Notes under the pieces: generated by a model
Seen by the model: the letters and a program-made list of their open reading frames with translations, nothing else
Told to the model about the DNA's origin: nothing
Database searches by the model: none
Assembly: GCA_008711295.1 (NCBI GenBank)
Contig: VUYV01000230.1
Span: 517,015 to 581,014, forward strand
DNA length: 64,000 nt
Direction of reading: 5' to 3'
Source of the DNA: Anarhynchus alexandrinus
Lineage: Eukaryota > Chordata > Aves > Charadriiformes > Charadriidae
In this document: positions 35,786-45,818 of the stretch, piece by piece
Position numbering within the stretch: the stretch's first letter is position 1
Layout of the letters: each line of letters opens with the position of its first letter
Position numbers and translations under genes: made by a program

Positions 35786-36097
35786 GAAAGGAGGTTGTAG
35801 AGAGGTGGGGGCTGAGCTCTTCTCCCTGGTGACAAGTGATAGGACGAGAGGAAATGGGTTCGAGTTATGCCAGGGGAGATTTAGAGTGGATATTAGGAAA
35901 ATTTTTTTCGCGGAAAGGGTTATTAAACATTGGAAGAGGCTGCCCAGGGAGGTGGTGGATTCGCCATCCCTGGAGGCATTTAAAAAAAGGGTAGAGGTGG
36001 TACTTGGGGACATGGTTTAGAAGTGGTTTTGTCAGGGTAGGGTAATGGTCGGACTTGATCTTAAAGGTCCCTTCCAACCTCAGCAATTCTATGATTT
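35786..36097 (+). mobile_element. CR1 LINE, diverged subfamily, 3' part
   Basis: It runs from GGAGGTTGTAGAGAGGTGGG to CTCAGCAATTCTATGATTTG. The translated tail reads [20 protein letters not shown] and [20 protein letters not shown], a CR1 subtype distinct from the other copies and closer to the one at 21873. It lies tail to tail with the next element, 44 bases away. Confidence 0.93.
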
Positions 36098-36141
36098 GGT
36101 TCTGCAGGTGTTTGTAGCAGTAGGGTACCCTGGAGAAAGAA

Positions 36142-36311
36142 GATCATAGAATCATAGAATGGTTTAGGTTGGAAAGGACCTTGAAGATGATCAAGTTCCA
36201 ACCCCCCTGCCATAGGCAGGGACACCTCCCACCAGCCCAGGTTGCCCAAGACCACATCCAGCCTGGCCTTGAGCACCTCCAGGGATGGGGCCTCAACAAC
36301 CTCTCTGGGCA
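36142..36311 (-). mobile_element. Short CR1, minus strand
   Basis: Only about 170 bases remain, from the tail ATCATAGAATCATAGAATGG to CAACCTCTCTGGGCA. Its 3' end faces the 3' end of the plus-strand CR1 at 35786-36097, forming an inverted repeat of the GGTCCCTTCCAACCT-type tail region. Confidence 0.93.
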
Positions 36312-39300
36312 TAACTGTCGCTCCAGCTTTGTGTTCCTATCTGTACCAAGAAGGGGCTGAAGGGAGCTTGAAACTGGGACTGGGAGCACCGAGATACAGC
36401 TTCACATGCCCAGGGAACATCGTGGTCCAGCACATTGAGGATTAAACTGAACACCTGGCATTTTCTAATTGCAATTTTGCATTCGAGGGTCTAAATTTCA
36501 CCGAGCTCCTCCCTGGGCACCTCCACTCTTCGGTAATTCTGACTCTAAACGGTTTGTGCATCTGTGCCAGGTTGATAGGAATGACTCCTGTGGGCTTCCT
36601 GGGGGTTGGATCAGGCCCTGCCTGCGAGACCGCGCTGTAGCGAGGAAGTGCCTAATGATTTGGAGAAAAATGATGTGTTTATGAGCATCATTTATTCCTT
36701 TAGAGATTGGCCACTGAAGCAGGGCGGATGGACTGGCCAGGCTTCCCCTGCGCAGCAAACTGCTTAATCTCTCCGCGCTGTCGACAGCCGTCTGTGGCTT
36801 CCCATCAATTACCCATAAAAAACCATTCTGGAGTGGCGATGAAAGCTCTCCATTTCCACAGCGCTAATGCCAGATCGGGGTTTTAATGGCCCAGAGCCAC
36901 TAAATGCCTGAGAGGCGCTTTGTTCCGAAGCATCTGCAAGTGAAGGGAAGGTGGGATGAGGGGAGGAGGAAAGGAAGAGGGGGAGGTGATGGAGGGAGGT
37001 TTTATGGTGCCCTCATTGCTAAGAAACTTTACAGGGAGAGTAAACGGTCAGAAACAGCTTGGGAAGTGCCACAGTAAAAGGACTGCATATGCCTGTGTTT
37101 TTCCAAATATGAGGGGGAAAAAAAAAAAGAAAATATCTGGGAGTTTATTTAGAAGGGCTTTGAAAGCCCCTGGTAAACCCACGGCATCTGCGTTAGATCG
37201 CTGGGATCGAAAATAAATATTTGATTGCTATTTCGTTCTCCCCCTGCAAGGGGAAAAGGTGAAAAATATTTAGGATGACCTCCTTGGTCCAGCCGCCTCG
37301 AGTCAGTACATTTCGAGTCTATAAATTCAGAGCGGCGGAAAAATCTCTTTTGATGTACGAGAGGTCTGTCGCTGGGGAAAACACTGAATCCCGGAGATGA
37401 AACCTGTAAAATAAAACCCAAACAACCCCCCCCAGCACAAACAAAAAACCAAATCACCACCNACCCCCCCCCCACCCCCTCCAGCTCACCCCCGGAGTTT
37501 GAAACCAATGAATAATCGAAAAGGCAAACAAAAACCACTGCAGGCAGAGAGGAGATTGCCAGGCACCAAACAGCAACTGCCCAACCGGGCATCATCCCGG
37601 AGCTGATCTGGGCTGTGCGGCGCCGGGGTGCGACCGGGAACCACTAGCTGGGAACTGCGATGTAATTATTAGTAGATACCACTCATCTGCATTTCCCATC
37701 TCTGTCCTTGCCAATAGCCTCTGGGGAAGGGTTTTCATCTGGTTTTGATGAAAGCGAAATTCAAGTCATCATAACAAAACCGTATCTGACTGCATCCCAG
37801 GCAGCGGAGAGGGGGCGGGAGCGGGGGAGAGCCCTGTGCCGGTGCTCACGGGGCTGCGCAGCTCTCCTCGACGGGCACCCCGGGTGTTACACGCTAACAG
37901 AAAATGTAAGATATTAGGCAGAAATACGGTTATTCTTCTACCACGAAAAGGCGAACCCATATTTGCGGTTTTACTGTAACGGAGAAGCAGAATCAGAGTC
38001 TGAAAAAGCGGAGTGACTCCTGGTTTCGGCTGCCGTAAGCCAGAGGAGAGTCGCCTCTGCGGGTTCGTGGAGTTGGGGTCTCCTCTCTCTCGGGCTACTT
38101 TGTTGTTCCTGTGGCTGACAAGAAGAGCAAATCTGTCAGCCTTGGGCAAAAAATCGTGGGTTTGGGGGAAAGCTGTTCAAACACTTTTAACTGCGTCCAA
38201 ATGATCATGCGTGTTATTCCCTTTTAATGGTTGCTTCCCGGTGAGCAGAGCCCGCGGTTGGTCCGCGCCTTTGGGACTCAGCTCTCGAACAGCAAGAGCA
38301 GCTTCTCGAACAGCTTCTCATTCGTTCTGCCACGAGTGCTGGTCGCAGGCGCTTCCACCTCACCATTTATTAACTGAAAGTTGTTTTTAAATACCCTGCG
38401 GTTATTTTTAAACACCACATCCAGGCTTGTTCTGGGGCCTGACAGTGGCAGGAGTGGCTGAGGAGATGCAGAGGTCTCCCTCTGGCTTCCCACCACGGGC
38501 TTCTGCTTTTGAATCTTCGTGTAAGCGAGAGAGCGATCGGGCTCGTGCTTACGGTGCTCGGGCCTCTGCGTGGCGGATTGTGCTTTTTGCTGAGGTTTAG
38601 GGCTGCTTTGGGTGAGCTAAGAAACACCGTGAGGTTCCTCTCTGGCTGGGGACAGCCTCTCTGGGATGATGAGCGTGCGGAAAGGTGCCACTGCTTCGGC
38701 GGGTTGGGTTTGCACCTTCTCCTCCCTCTGCTGCTCCTCACCTTCTACTTTAACCGCAGAATAGCTGCTAAGAGCTTTGTGTTACAGTCTGTGGTGCCTG
38801 GAGACCCTTTCAGGGTCCAGTAAGCACGAAACTGTATTGCCAGGTAGGTCCATCTGTCTCTGGGCTGGCAAAAGCCAGTGTCACCCTCCCTTCCTCCCCG
38901 TCTCTCGGCTGCTGCTCTGACCTGGGCACTGCAGACCAGGAGAGGTGAGGTATGGCATAGACGGGTGTTCCTGCTGCAAACACGCTGTTCCCTGGAGGCG
39001 TTGCTGTGGGACACACACCCTTTTTGAGTTGTTGAGGCCACGTTTGCTGAGCCCTCACCCTACCAACCTTTGGTGCATCCAGAGAGCTGTAGGGATTTTT
39101 TGCTGCGGATACTGGGGAAAAAAAAAGGCTGATGTGTATTGGCACAAGGACACAACTGGGTTTCTCCAACTCAAGACTGATCATGGTTGTATGGTTCTCC
39201 TTCTCCTGTGGCTGTACTGCTCCAGGAGGCATTATCCTTAGCGAGCAGAAAATGGTGAAGCTCTTCAACATCTCAGTATGTAGAACCCATCTTTGAAGCC

Positions 39301-39547
39301 TCATCTCGTTTAATCCTGCTTTGGGTAGAGCTGAGCTGGCGTCGGGGTGACGGCACAGAGCAGACACTTCTTGATTTCTTCGACTTCATTGAGTTTCAGC
39401 CATTGTAGTGGGAGTCGGAGGAGCTCGGCTGTAACGTGCAGTGGGGAGAAATATTACTGCAGCGGGGAAAGGAATGATTCAGTTGCTGTTCCGTAGATGC
39501 CTGCCCACCAGCAGCCCCCTGTGCAAATGCCACACGGCGGTTGCTTT

Positions 39548-39622
39548 CTCCTGCCAGGAGAGAAATATTCTGCTGGAAACTCACACTGCTCTTTTGCATG
39601 AGCAGAGGTTTAATTTCAAGCC
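39548..39622 (+). repeat. Unknown diverged repeat, copy A
   Basis: This 75-base segment aligns with 40250-40321 at 56 of 72 aligned positions with one 3-base gap, counted by eye. Both begin CTCCTGCC, carry GGAGAGA and TGCAT, and end AGAGGTTT...TTC.AGCC. It is either a local duplication offset by about 700 bases or two copies of an old dispersed repeat. Confidence 0.6.
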
Positions 39623-40249
39623 ATTAATCCGCGTGATCTGCGCTGAGGCTGCAGGCAACGTGTTCAAGCTGGGTAAAATCCTCTTTCATGTGTCAGAGCT
39701 GGGCTGGGGGCGTGCTGCCGGCGCCATCAGATCTATAACCTTCCCGTGACATCCCGCTCCTCCCGTTCCACCCCTGTGCCCGGCCCAGCCCTGCCTCCTT
39801 CCACACCGCCGCTTCAACGGACACCACTTCATTTGCTCAGAAGAGCGGAGCAAACACAAGGTGTTGGGGTTTTTTTCCATCCCCTGCAGAAAGAACATAT
39901 CTTTTCCTCTCTTGCCTCCAGTAGCCCCTGATTGAAGGCTTTGGGCCAGATCTTCAAAGCTGTCGTGGAACCAGAACATCTTTGAAAGTCTGCTCTTTAA
40001 GGTTTGGGAAGGGAGATGTACCCCCCAGAAAGAATGCAAAAGGCAAAAAAGACGACCTCTAGCAGACATCAGAGCAGTTGTAAATCTCACTCCTTTAAGC
40101 TTTCTTGCGGCTGAAGTGGCTGTGCGGCGTGGTGCTCATGGGCTGGGGCACAAGCGTGGACCTGAAACCCCTTCCAGCCTCTGCCTCCTGCTTACCCTCC
40201 CCTCTGCCACCCCTCCGCCCACCGGCCCGGACTCAGCGGCCGGTGTCCT

Positions 40250-40321
40250 CTCCTGCCGGGAGAGAGATGTTCTCCTGGGAACACAGACCCCTGTGCATCA
40301 GTAGAGGTTTTGGTTCGAGCC
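40250..40321 (+). repeat. Unknown diverged repeat, copy B
   Basis: The partner of 39548-39622. Its end, GGTTCGAGCC, resembles a tRNA B-box and hints at an old SINE. No A-box or tRNA-like fold could be drawn around it, so it is not called a tRNA or a SINE family. Confidence 0.55.
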
Positions 40322-41990
40322 TTCCCACGGGCTCTGCGTGTTCCCAGGTCCCAAAATCCCCCGTGAGCAGCCCCATGTGGGGCAATGCAAAATGTGGGTC
40401 CTGTGCAAAAGAAATTATCTAAACTGTTAATGCAGAGCAATGGTGTTTCAGGGGGATTTCTTTGTGTTTGGGGGCTTGGAGAGAAAAGGGCGCTGATGTA
40501 GAGAAACATTTATGCAGATTTGGGAACGAAACTGTGAAAATACTTAAATTTTGCAACTGCAAGACCCAAACCCACCAGTTTCTGTCACAGCGGTGCGATA
40601 TGAAGCCCTGCATGCTCCAGGTGCCCCAGGGCCACCTCGGAGCCGTCACTCAGGTGTTACCTATCTGCCTCCTCCTCTGCCAGCCAGGGTCACCACCTGA
40701 ACCTCCGTCCCCATCACTGTCCCAGCCCCAGTCCCTCCCTATTTAATGGCATCCGAAGCATTGCAGCAGTAGCTGCTGGCAAAGCAAGGTGCTCTTTCTC
40801 GAGCTCCTGACCCTTCTTCCAAGACTGTCCCCTCTTTAACAAAGCTAAATTGCTCCTTTCCTCTGCCATTTGCATAACGATGGCTTTGGGGTTTATTTTG
40901 TTTGTTAAGGGAGCGGTAGACTAACCTGCTTTCTGCTTAGCGAGAATTCCGAAGAAGTCATTAGAGTTGCAGTAAGAGGAAAAGACTGGACTTCGAATTT
41001 TGCTAGTTCCTGCATAAAAGCCTCTCTAGTACATTTTAATCGGGCTGAAAGACCTAATAAAAGAAAATAAGGCTGCAGGAAAGCATTTCTGACCTTGAGA
41101 TATTTGCAGTGCTTTTCTTAGGTCTGTCAGCTGCGTGCGTGTAGTGGGGGGTTGGCTGGGCCGGTCCGTGGGTTTTTCCGTGCTGATGAGGATTTATCTC
41201 TCGCTTCAAGATTTAGCACTAAATCAGCCTCTGGAAGGTGACAGTTCGAGCAAGGACTTATGCAGTGCATCCGTTATCCGTGCCAGCTGCGTTTCTGGGG
41301 AGCCTCTGCCCTAGGGAAACCCCTGGATAATAGGAATAGCTTTGGGACTGCAGCCAGTATGGCTGTGGGAACCAACTTTCCCCTCCCAGTATAACCCGGG
41401 GGACGGTGGGCAGGAGAGCTGCGGTGCCCGGCCCCAGGGACGGGGCTGTAGAGGTGATTTATAGCCACCAGTGCCAGAGGTGAGCGCCGCGTGGCTCCTG
41501 GAAGCCGTTCCTCGACGCCGTGCTCCTAAAAACCCGGTGGAGTTGCTTCCCCGGGTCGCTGTGGCGGTGCTGCCGCTGAGCCCTCCGCGATATTTGTCAT
41601 TCATCAGTCTAAAAAAGCCAACGAGCCACACCAACAACTGGTGCCATCCCTTTGCCTCTGCTGTAGGAAGAACAAGAGGTCTCTTTAGGCCAACCCCTCG
41701 AGTTAATAGGATGTATTTCGGACTTGTTTCAGCGGGAAAAGCGGCTGCCCGAGCCCACGGAGTCGTTTGCGTGTGGCTGTTCTGGTGTGGGCCGGGCGCA
41801 GGGCTGCTCCCTGTGGCTCTTCCCTACGCCCGCAGCTGATTCGGGGAAAGGCGTGATTTATTTAAACTGACCGCTCTTTGCAGAGGGATCTTCTCGTGCT
41901 GTTCGGAGCCTCCTGAATGTCAGTGTGCAGATGGTGCCGGAAAGCAGAGGGGACCGGTGTCACCTGAAGGATTTTTGCGAGAAACATTGA

Positions 41991-42037
41991 CCTTTCTTTT
42001 CTTTTTCTTTTCTTTCTTGTTTTTCCTTTGTTTCTTG
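41991..42037 (+). repeat. Polypyrimidine tract
   Basis: Nearly pure C/T with CTTTT-type units and only a few G. A low-complexity tract just upstream of the CpG island. Confidence 0.85.
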
Positions 42038-42119
42038 CCTGTTGAGACGTTTTTGATATTCAGTCTAAAATGAAACACTTCCATTGACGGTTCTTGGCCC
42101 CGAGTTATCCGAGACAGTA

Positions 42120-42645
42120 GGCTCCAAAGCCTGGCACGCTCTCAATTCCTCCGTGAGCTTGGATGCGAAGCGGAGCCGGGTAACCCGTGTCGGCGCTGTC
42201 TGGCAGGAGCAGCGCTGAGAGGGGCTGGAGACAGACTGAGGCTAAACCCGAGGACGCCCGTTCCTTCACTTGCAAGGAAGAAACCGGCTGGCGCTTGGCA
42301 GGAGGGACTTGGGAAGCTGTCGGTTTGATCTCGCGGTGCAGCCCCTCTCTCGTAAGGACGAGCAGCAGACCCGTGCCCGAGCCTGGCTGCCCCCGGGCTG
42401 CTCCACACCGTCCCTGCCGGGACTGAAGAGGCAGCCCGCGGAGCGCGGAAGGGGTTCCATTTAGCTGTCACCCGTGAAAGGAGGCGGCTGGGAAACGTGG
42501 GCCCGCGGGCCGGACGAAGCCAACCCCCAGGGACCGAAAAGCCAAGCGAGTTGTTCTTTATTTGCGGCGGCGGTTTGATCGGCTCACTGCTGCGGTTAAC
42601 GGCGAGGCTCAACCATGGTCGTTGCGCGCTTTATGATTGCCGATA
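42120..42645. promoter_or_regulatory. CpG island
   Basis: About 47 CpG dinucleotides in about 520 bases at roughly 60% GC (counted by eye) give an observed/expected ratio near 1, far above the surrounding AT-rich DNA. Islands of this kind usually mark unmethylated promoters. No TATA box, first exon or splice donor could be assigned. A 156-codon minus-strand frame lies within it (42142-42612) but is Pro/Ser/Arg-rich, as expected from GC-rich DNA. An unannotated promoter or a developmental regulatory island are the two main readings. Confidence 0.6.
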
Positions 42646-42654
42646 ATTCCTCTT

Positions 42655-42815
42655 TTATGCTGTAGAAACCATACGGCATGATGGATCATGAAATCATTTT
42701 TAATGCGCTTTATACACTAAAGAATGGCTTTCAAAACCATCTTAATGACAGCCAGTCGTATTCATTTTCCTTTGACCGTTAGAGATTATTAGCTAATTAG
42801 TATCTCATTCTCATG
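42655..42815. promoter_or_regulatory. AT-rich conserved-like block beside CpG island
   Basis: Non-repetitive AT-rich DNA with CATTTTTAATGCGC, the homeodomain-type palindrome CTAATTAG (42793-42800) and TTTGACCGTTAGAGATTATT. It directly adjoins the CpG island. The role is inferred from appearance. Confidence 0.22.
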
Positions 42816-43018
42816 CAGCACAGCCTCCTCCTTTTGATTCCGGAGGTCTGGGGCCAAACCTGGAGATGTGATATCGTGCGTGGTCTTTGAAAACATTGCT
42901 CCCTGTAGTGCAACAGCATCAGGACTGAAGCCGTGGGACGAGGGGGTTGGGAGCAGGTTTCCGTGCAGCCCCTGGGGTATGCGGCAGTGCCGCGTCTCCC
43001 GTGGGAGGGACGCTGGCA

Positions 43019-43052
43019 GGGGGGTGCCTCTGGGGTGGGGGGACTGGAGGGG
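43019..43052 (+). other. G-quadruplex-forming motif
   Basis: Four G-runs (6, 4, 6 and 4) with loops of 7, 1 and 6 bases meet the G3+N1-7 rule. It lies about 230 bases from the 43279 CR1 fragment. Confidence 0.65.
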
Positions 43053-43278
43053 TTATTGTCTCCAACCAGCTGGACAGAATTCGTAATTTCTGTCCTGTTG
43101 GAAACATAGAAATTTTAGGAGAAGCCTCCTGAATCCCACAAAAGGGAAACATTAAAGAATTTTCTTTGAAGAACAATCAGAAGTTCTGTTGTGATTAAAA
43201 TTAATGTCTGAGCCCGGGAGCTCCGATTCAGCTCTGATCACTTCCAGACCCCGGGCTGGCTGGAAGCCGTCCTGCAAA

Positions 43279-43521
43279 CCCCCATGATCATCCTCGTGGC
43301 CCTCCTCTGGACACGCTCCAGCAGGTCCACGTCCTTCTTATGTTGGGGACTCCAGAGCTGGAGGCAGTACTCCAGGTGGGGTCTCACGAGAGTGGAGTAG
43401 AGGGGCAGAATCCCCTCCCTCGCCCTGCTGGCCACACTTCTGATGCAGCCCAGGATGCGGTTGGCCTTCTGGGCTGCGATCACACATTGCCGGCTCATGT
43501 TGAGCTTCTTGTCAATGAAGA
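43279..43521 (-). mobile_element. CR1 internal fragment lacking its 3' end
   Basis: ORF2 sequence reads [29 protein letters not shown] and [20 protein letters not shown], then [12 protein letters not shown], and then CR1 homology stops abruptly at about 43279. The 3' UTR and tail are missing, unlike all the other substantial copies. LINE insertions keep the 3' end, so this copy was cut after insertion by a deletion or rearrangement. Confidence 0.93.
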
Positions 43522-45344
43522 CTTTGAGGAGAAATACAATGGCAATATCTCACTAGCTTTTGTCGGAACTGGGTATCAGGGTGGGGGTGCGTTTATGCAG
43601 TGCCCCCGGGATGTTCATAATGGAGAAGGGAGGAAGACAAGTTGCTGTCATCATTTTCATAGAATGTCTTTGGATTCCACACAGGCAAAGCCTTGTCTCG
43701 TCACTCTAAGGAATAAGCCGTAGGACCCGCTATTCAAACCCAGCACCCCGCCTCCAGCAGTGGCCACGAGCAGGATAAAATCCTTTTCCCAGTTATCCCC
43801 TCCCAGCTCCGAGCAATCAGTGGTTTAGGAGCTATGAACGGGCAGATGCTACAATCCATCTTCCCGAGAGCTCTGGAGCTGCTGAAATTGCTGAAGGCTT
43901 CAAACCCAAATTCACAAACAGTTTTAATGGACTCCAAAGTATATTTGTTCGAGGCAAGTATACTCCAAAGTAAATTTGCCCAACACTGAACTGGTGTTAG
44001 TGAAGCTGTCAGCAAGTCTGTTATCAATCACGGTTCCAGCAGCCGAGAAGAATCCTTAAGCACAAATCCACATGTGGGGAAAAAGAAGAAAAAGAATATA
44101 TTTAACATTTATATCTTCACTTTATTACAGCAAATGCATTTTATGTCCAATAGATGAAATATATTGCGCCAGTCAAATTTCTTGTTTTGAGTAACATCCA
44201 TTATGAACTCAGTCCCATTTTTGTTTAGTAAATCATTTGCAAGCCAATCCTGACGGCATTGTATGGGATTCATAAATCTTAGCCGAATAGCTTCTTTCCA
44301 GACAGTCAGCTTTTGCAAGAAACTTCATCTTCATATTTACAGATTGGTAGACTCAACAGAGGAAAAAATTCTCTAACTTGAATTATACTGTACTGAAAAT
44401 CCAGTGGTAACCGTGTTAGCTGTTGCATATGTGAATCCACAAACATATGCTGGTCCCCAGCACTGGTCCTCAACGGGATATTAAGAAAATATTCTCTCCC
44501 TTTTAGTTAAACACAGTGTTATGAATAAATTCTTTTCACTTGTGCGTCACAGGTCAAATGAGAAATGTAAGAAAAGGTGGAGGTGCAAGGGGTAGCAAAA
44601 TGCTTTTAAACTGGAGTATTTCGGGGCGTATTCACAAAGATTTCATGATTAATTGTGTAATGTTTTCCAAAAATCCGCCCTGAGGTGTCTTTGGGGATTT
44701 TGGTGTCTTTTGGTTCTATTTGGATTTTTCTCATCGGTCATTGTTTGATGTCTGTGTGAATTAGTCCTAAAGATGAATTCTCCCGCGCGTGAAGACATCA
44801 GATGGGTAAAGACATCAGGTGCGGAACAGTGTGGTGGGTCAGTGTATACCCAGTGTGACCACGGACAAAGGTTTTCATGAGACTAAGGTGAAAGTAGTTG
44901 GGAAACGCAAAAACTGCACAAATTTCAGTCCAAATGAAACTGGCCTGGATGGAAAAGTTAATTTCCATAACTTTTGCGGAAAAAAAAAATAAAATAATCA
45001 GGAGGTTGGGAAGCCACCGGCTCCTTCGTTTGCTTTCTTGCCAGAGCGTTAGGAAGAGTGACACCCTTTGCAGAAGAGATTTGAAAAAAAAGCTTTGTCT
45101 GTCATTTTTTGCGGACTTGCGATGGGAGTGCTGCTCTCAGAAATAAAAAAGAAAAAAAAAAAGAACTCAAGAAGAGAGACAGATGAAAGACGAGTGACTC
45201 TGCAACGGGTGGAAGTCAGCTCACGGCAAATATCTCAGCGGGGTTTCCCACCACATCTCGTACGCGTGAGAGAGAGGGGACAGCCCCGCTTCACGGGGCA
45301 CTGTCCCACTGTCCCAGCCCTCGGCTCACGGAGCTTTGAGTGTG

Positions 45345-45370
45345 GAGATGAGCAAAGGAGATGAGCAAAG
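45345..45370. repeat. 13-bp tandem duplication
   Basis: GAGATGAGCAAAG occurs twice with no spacer (45345-45357 and 45358-45370). Confidence 0.9.
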
Positions 45371-45800
45371 GACTGGGCCACCGGGGGTGCAGTGAGTCCC
45401 GTAACGCCGTGGGAAGGAGCATCCCAGCAGCAGCTCTCGCTTTCTTTTCACGGCTCTGAACCGCCTGACCTCCGGCCGCAACCCTAAACTGAGGGAAAGG
45501 AAACGCCAGATAAATAAATAACGGGGAAAAGGTTCAGTGCTGTGGCAGAGATGGAATGCCAAGGGGCTGGTGTGACGGGATCGGAGCATGAGTTGACTGC
45601 GCCGGTGACCACGTCGACTAAACGCGTGAGAAAGGGACCTGGGATGTGGGTTTTTCAGATGAAATTATAAAAGGACCATCTGGTTTAGGAGATGGGGAAC
45701 AAGTAGAGGTGAGGGAATCACCAATTTTTTGGTTCGCTGACTCTTCTGGATGGGAAAGAAAAAGTCATTTCAGGTTGAATGAAGTGTTGCATTTCTCCTG

Positions 45801-45818
45801 AAATGAAACGTTTCATTT
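45801..45818. repeat. Perfect 18-bp palindrome
   Basis: AAATGAAAC is followed directly by its exact reverse complement GTTTCATTT. It sits in a segment rich in GAAATG and CATTTC words, which recurs elsewhere in the window. Confidence 0.9.

Larger units (their letters stand above)
36312..43278. other. Unique sequence with a CpG island
   Basis: No gene is recognised. Notable are a C-rich run with an N at 37462, a diverged duplicate pair at 39548-39622 and 40250-40321, a polypyrimidine tract at 41991-42037, a CpG island at 42120-42645, an AT-rich conserved-like block at 42655-42815 and a G-quadruplex motif at 43019-43052. Confidence 0.55.

Noticed and set aside
40290..40330. tRNA-like B-box GGTTCGAGCC
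   Set aside because: No A-box at the right distance and no cloverleaf can be drawn, so it is not a tRNA gene.
44109..44318. 69-codon minus-strand frame with a plausible-looking peptide (RLRFMNPIQ, DWLANDLLNKNG)
   Set aside because: It is Asn/Lys/Ile-rich as expected from AT-rich DNA, short, and without splice signals or a known domain.
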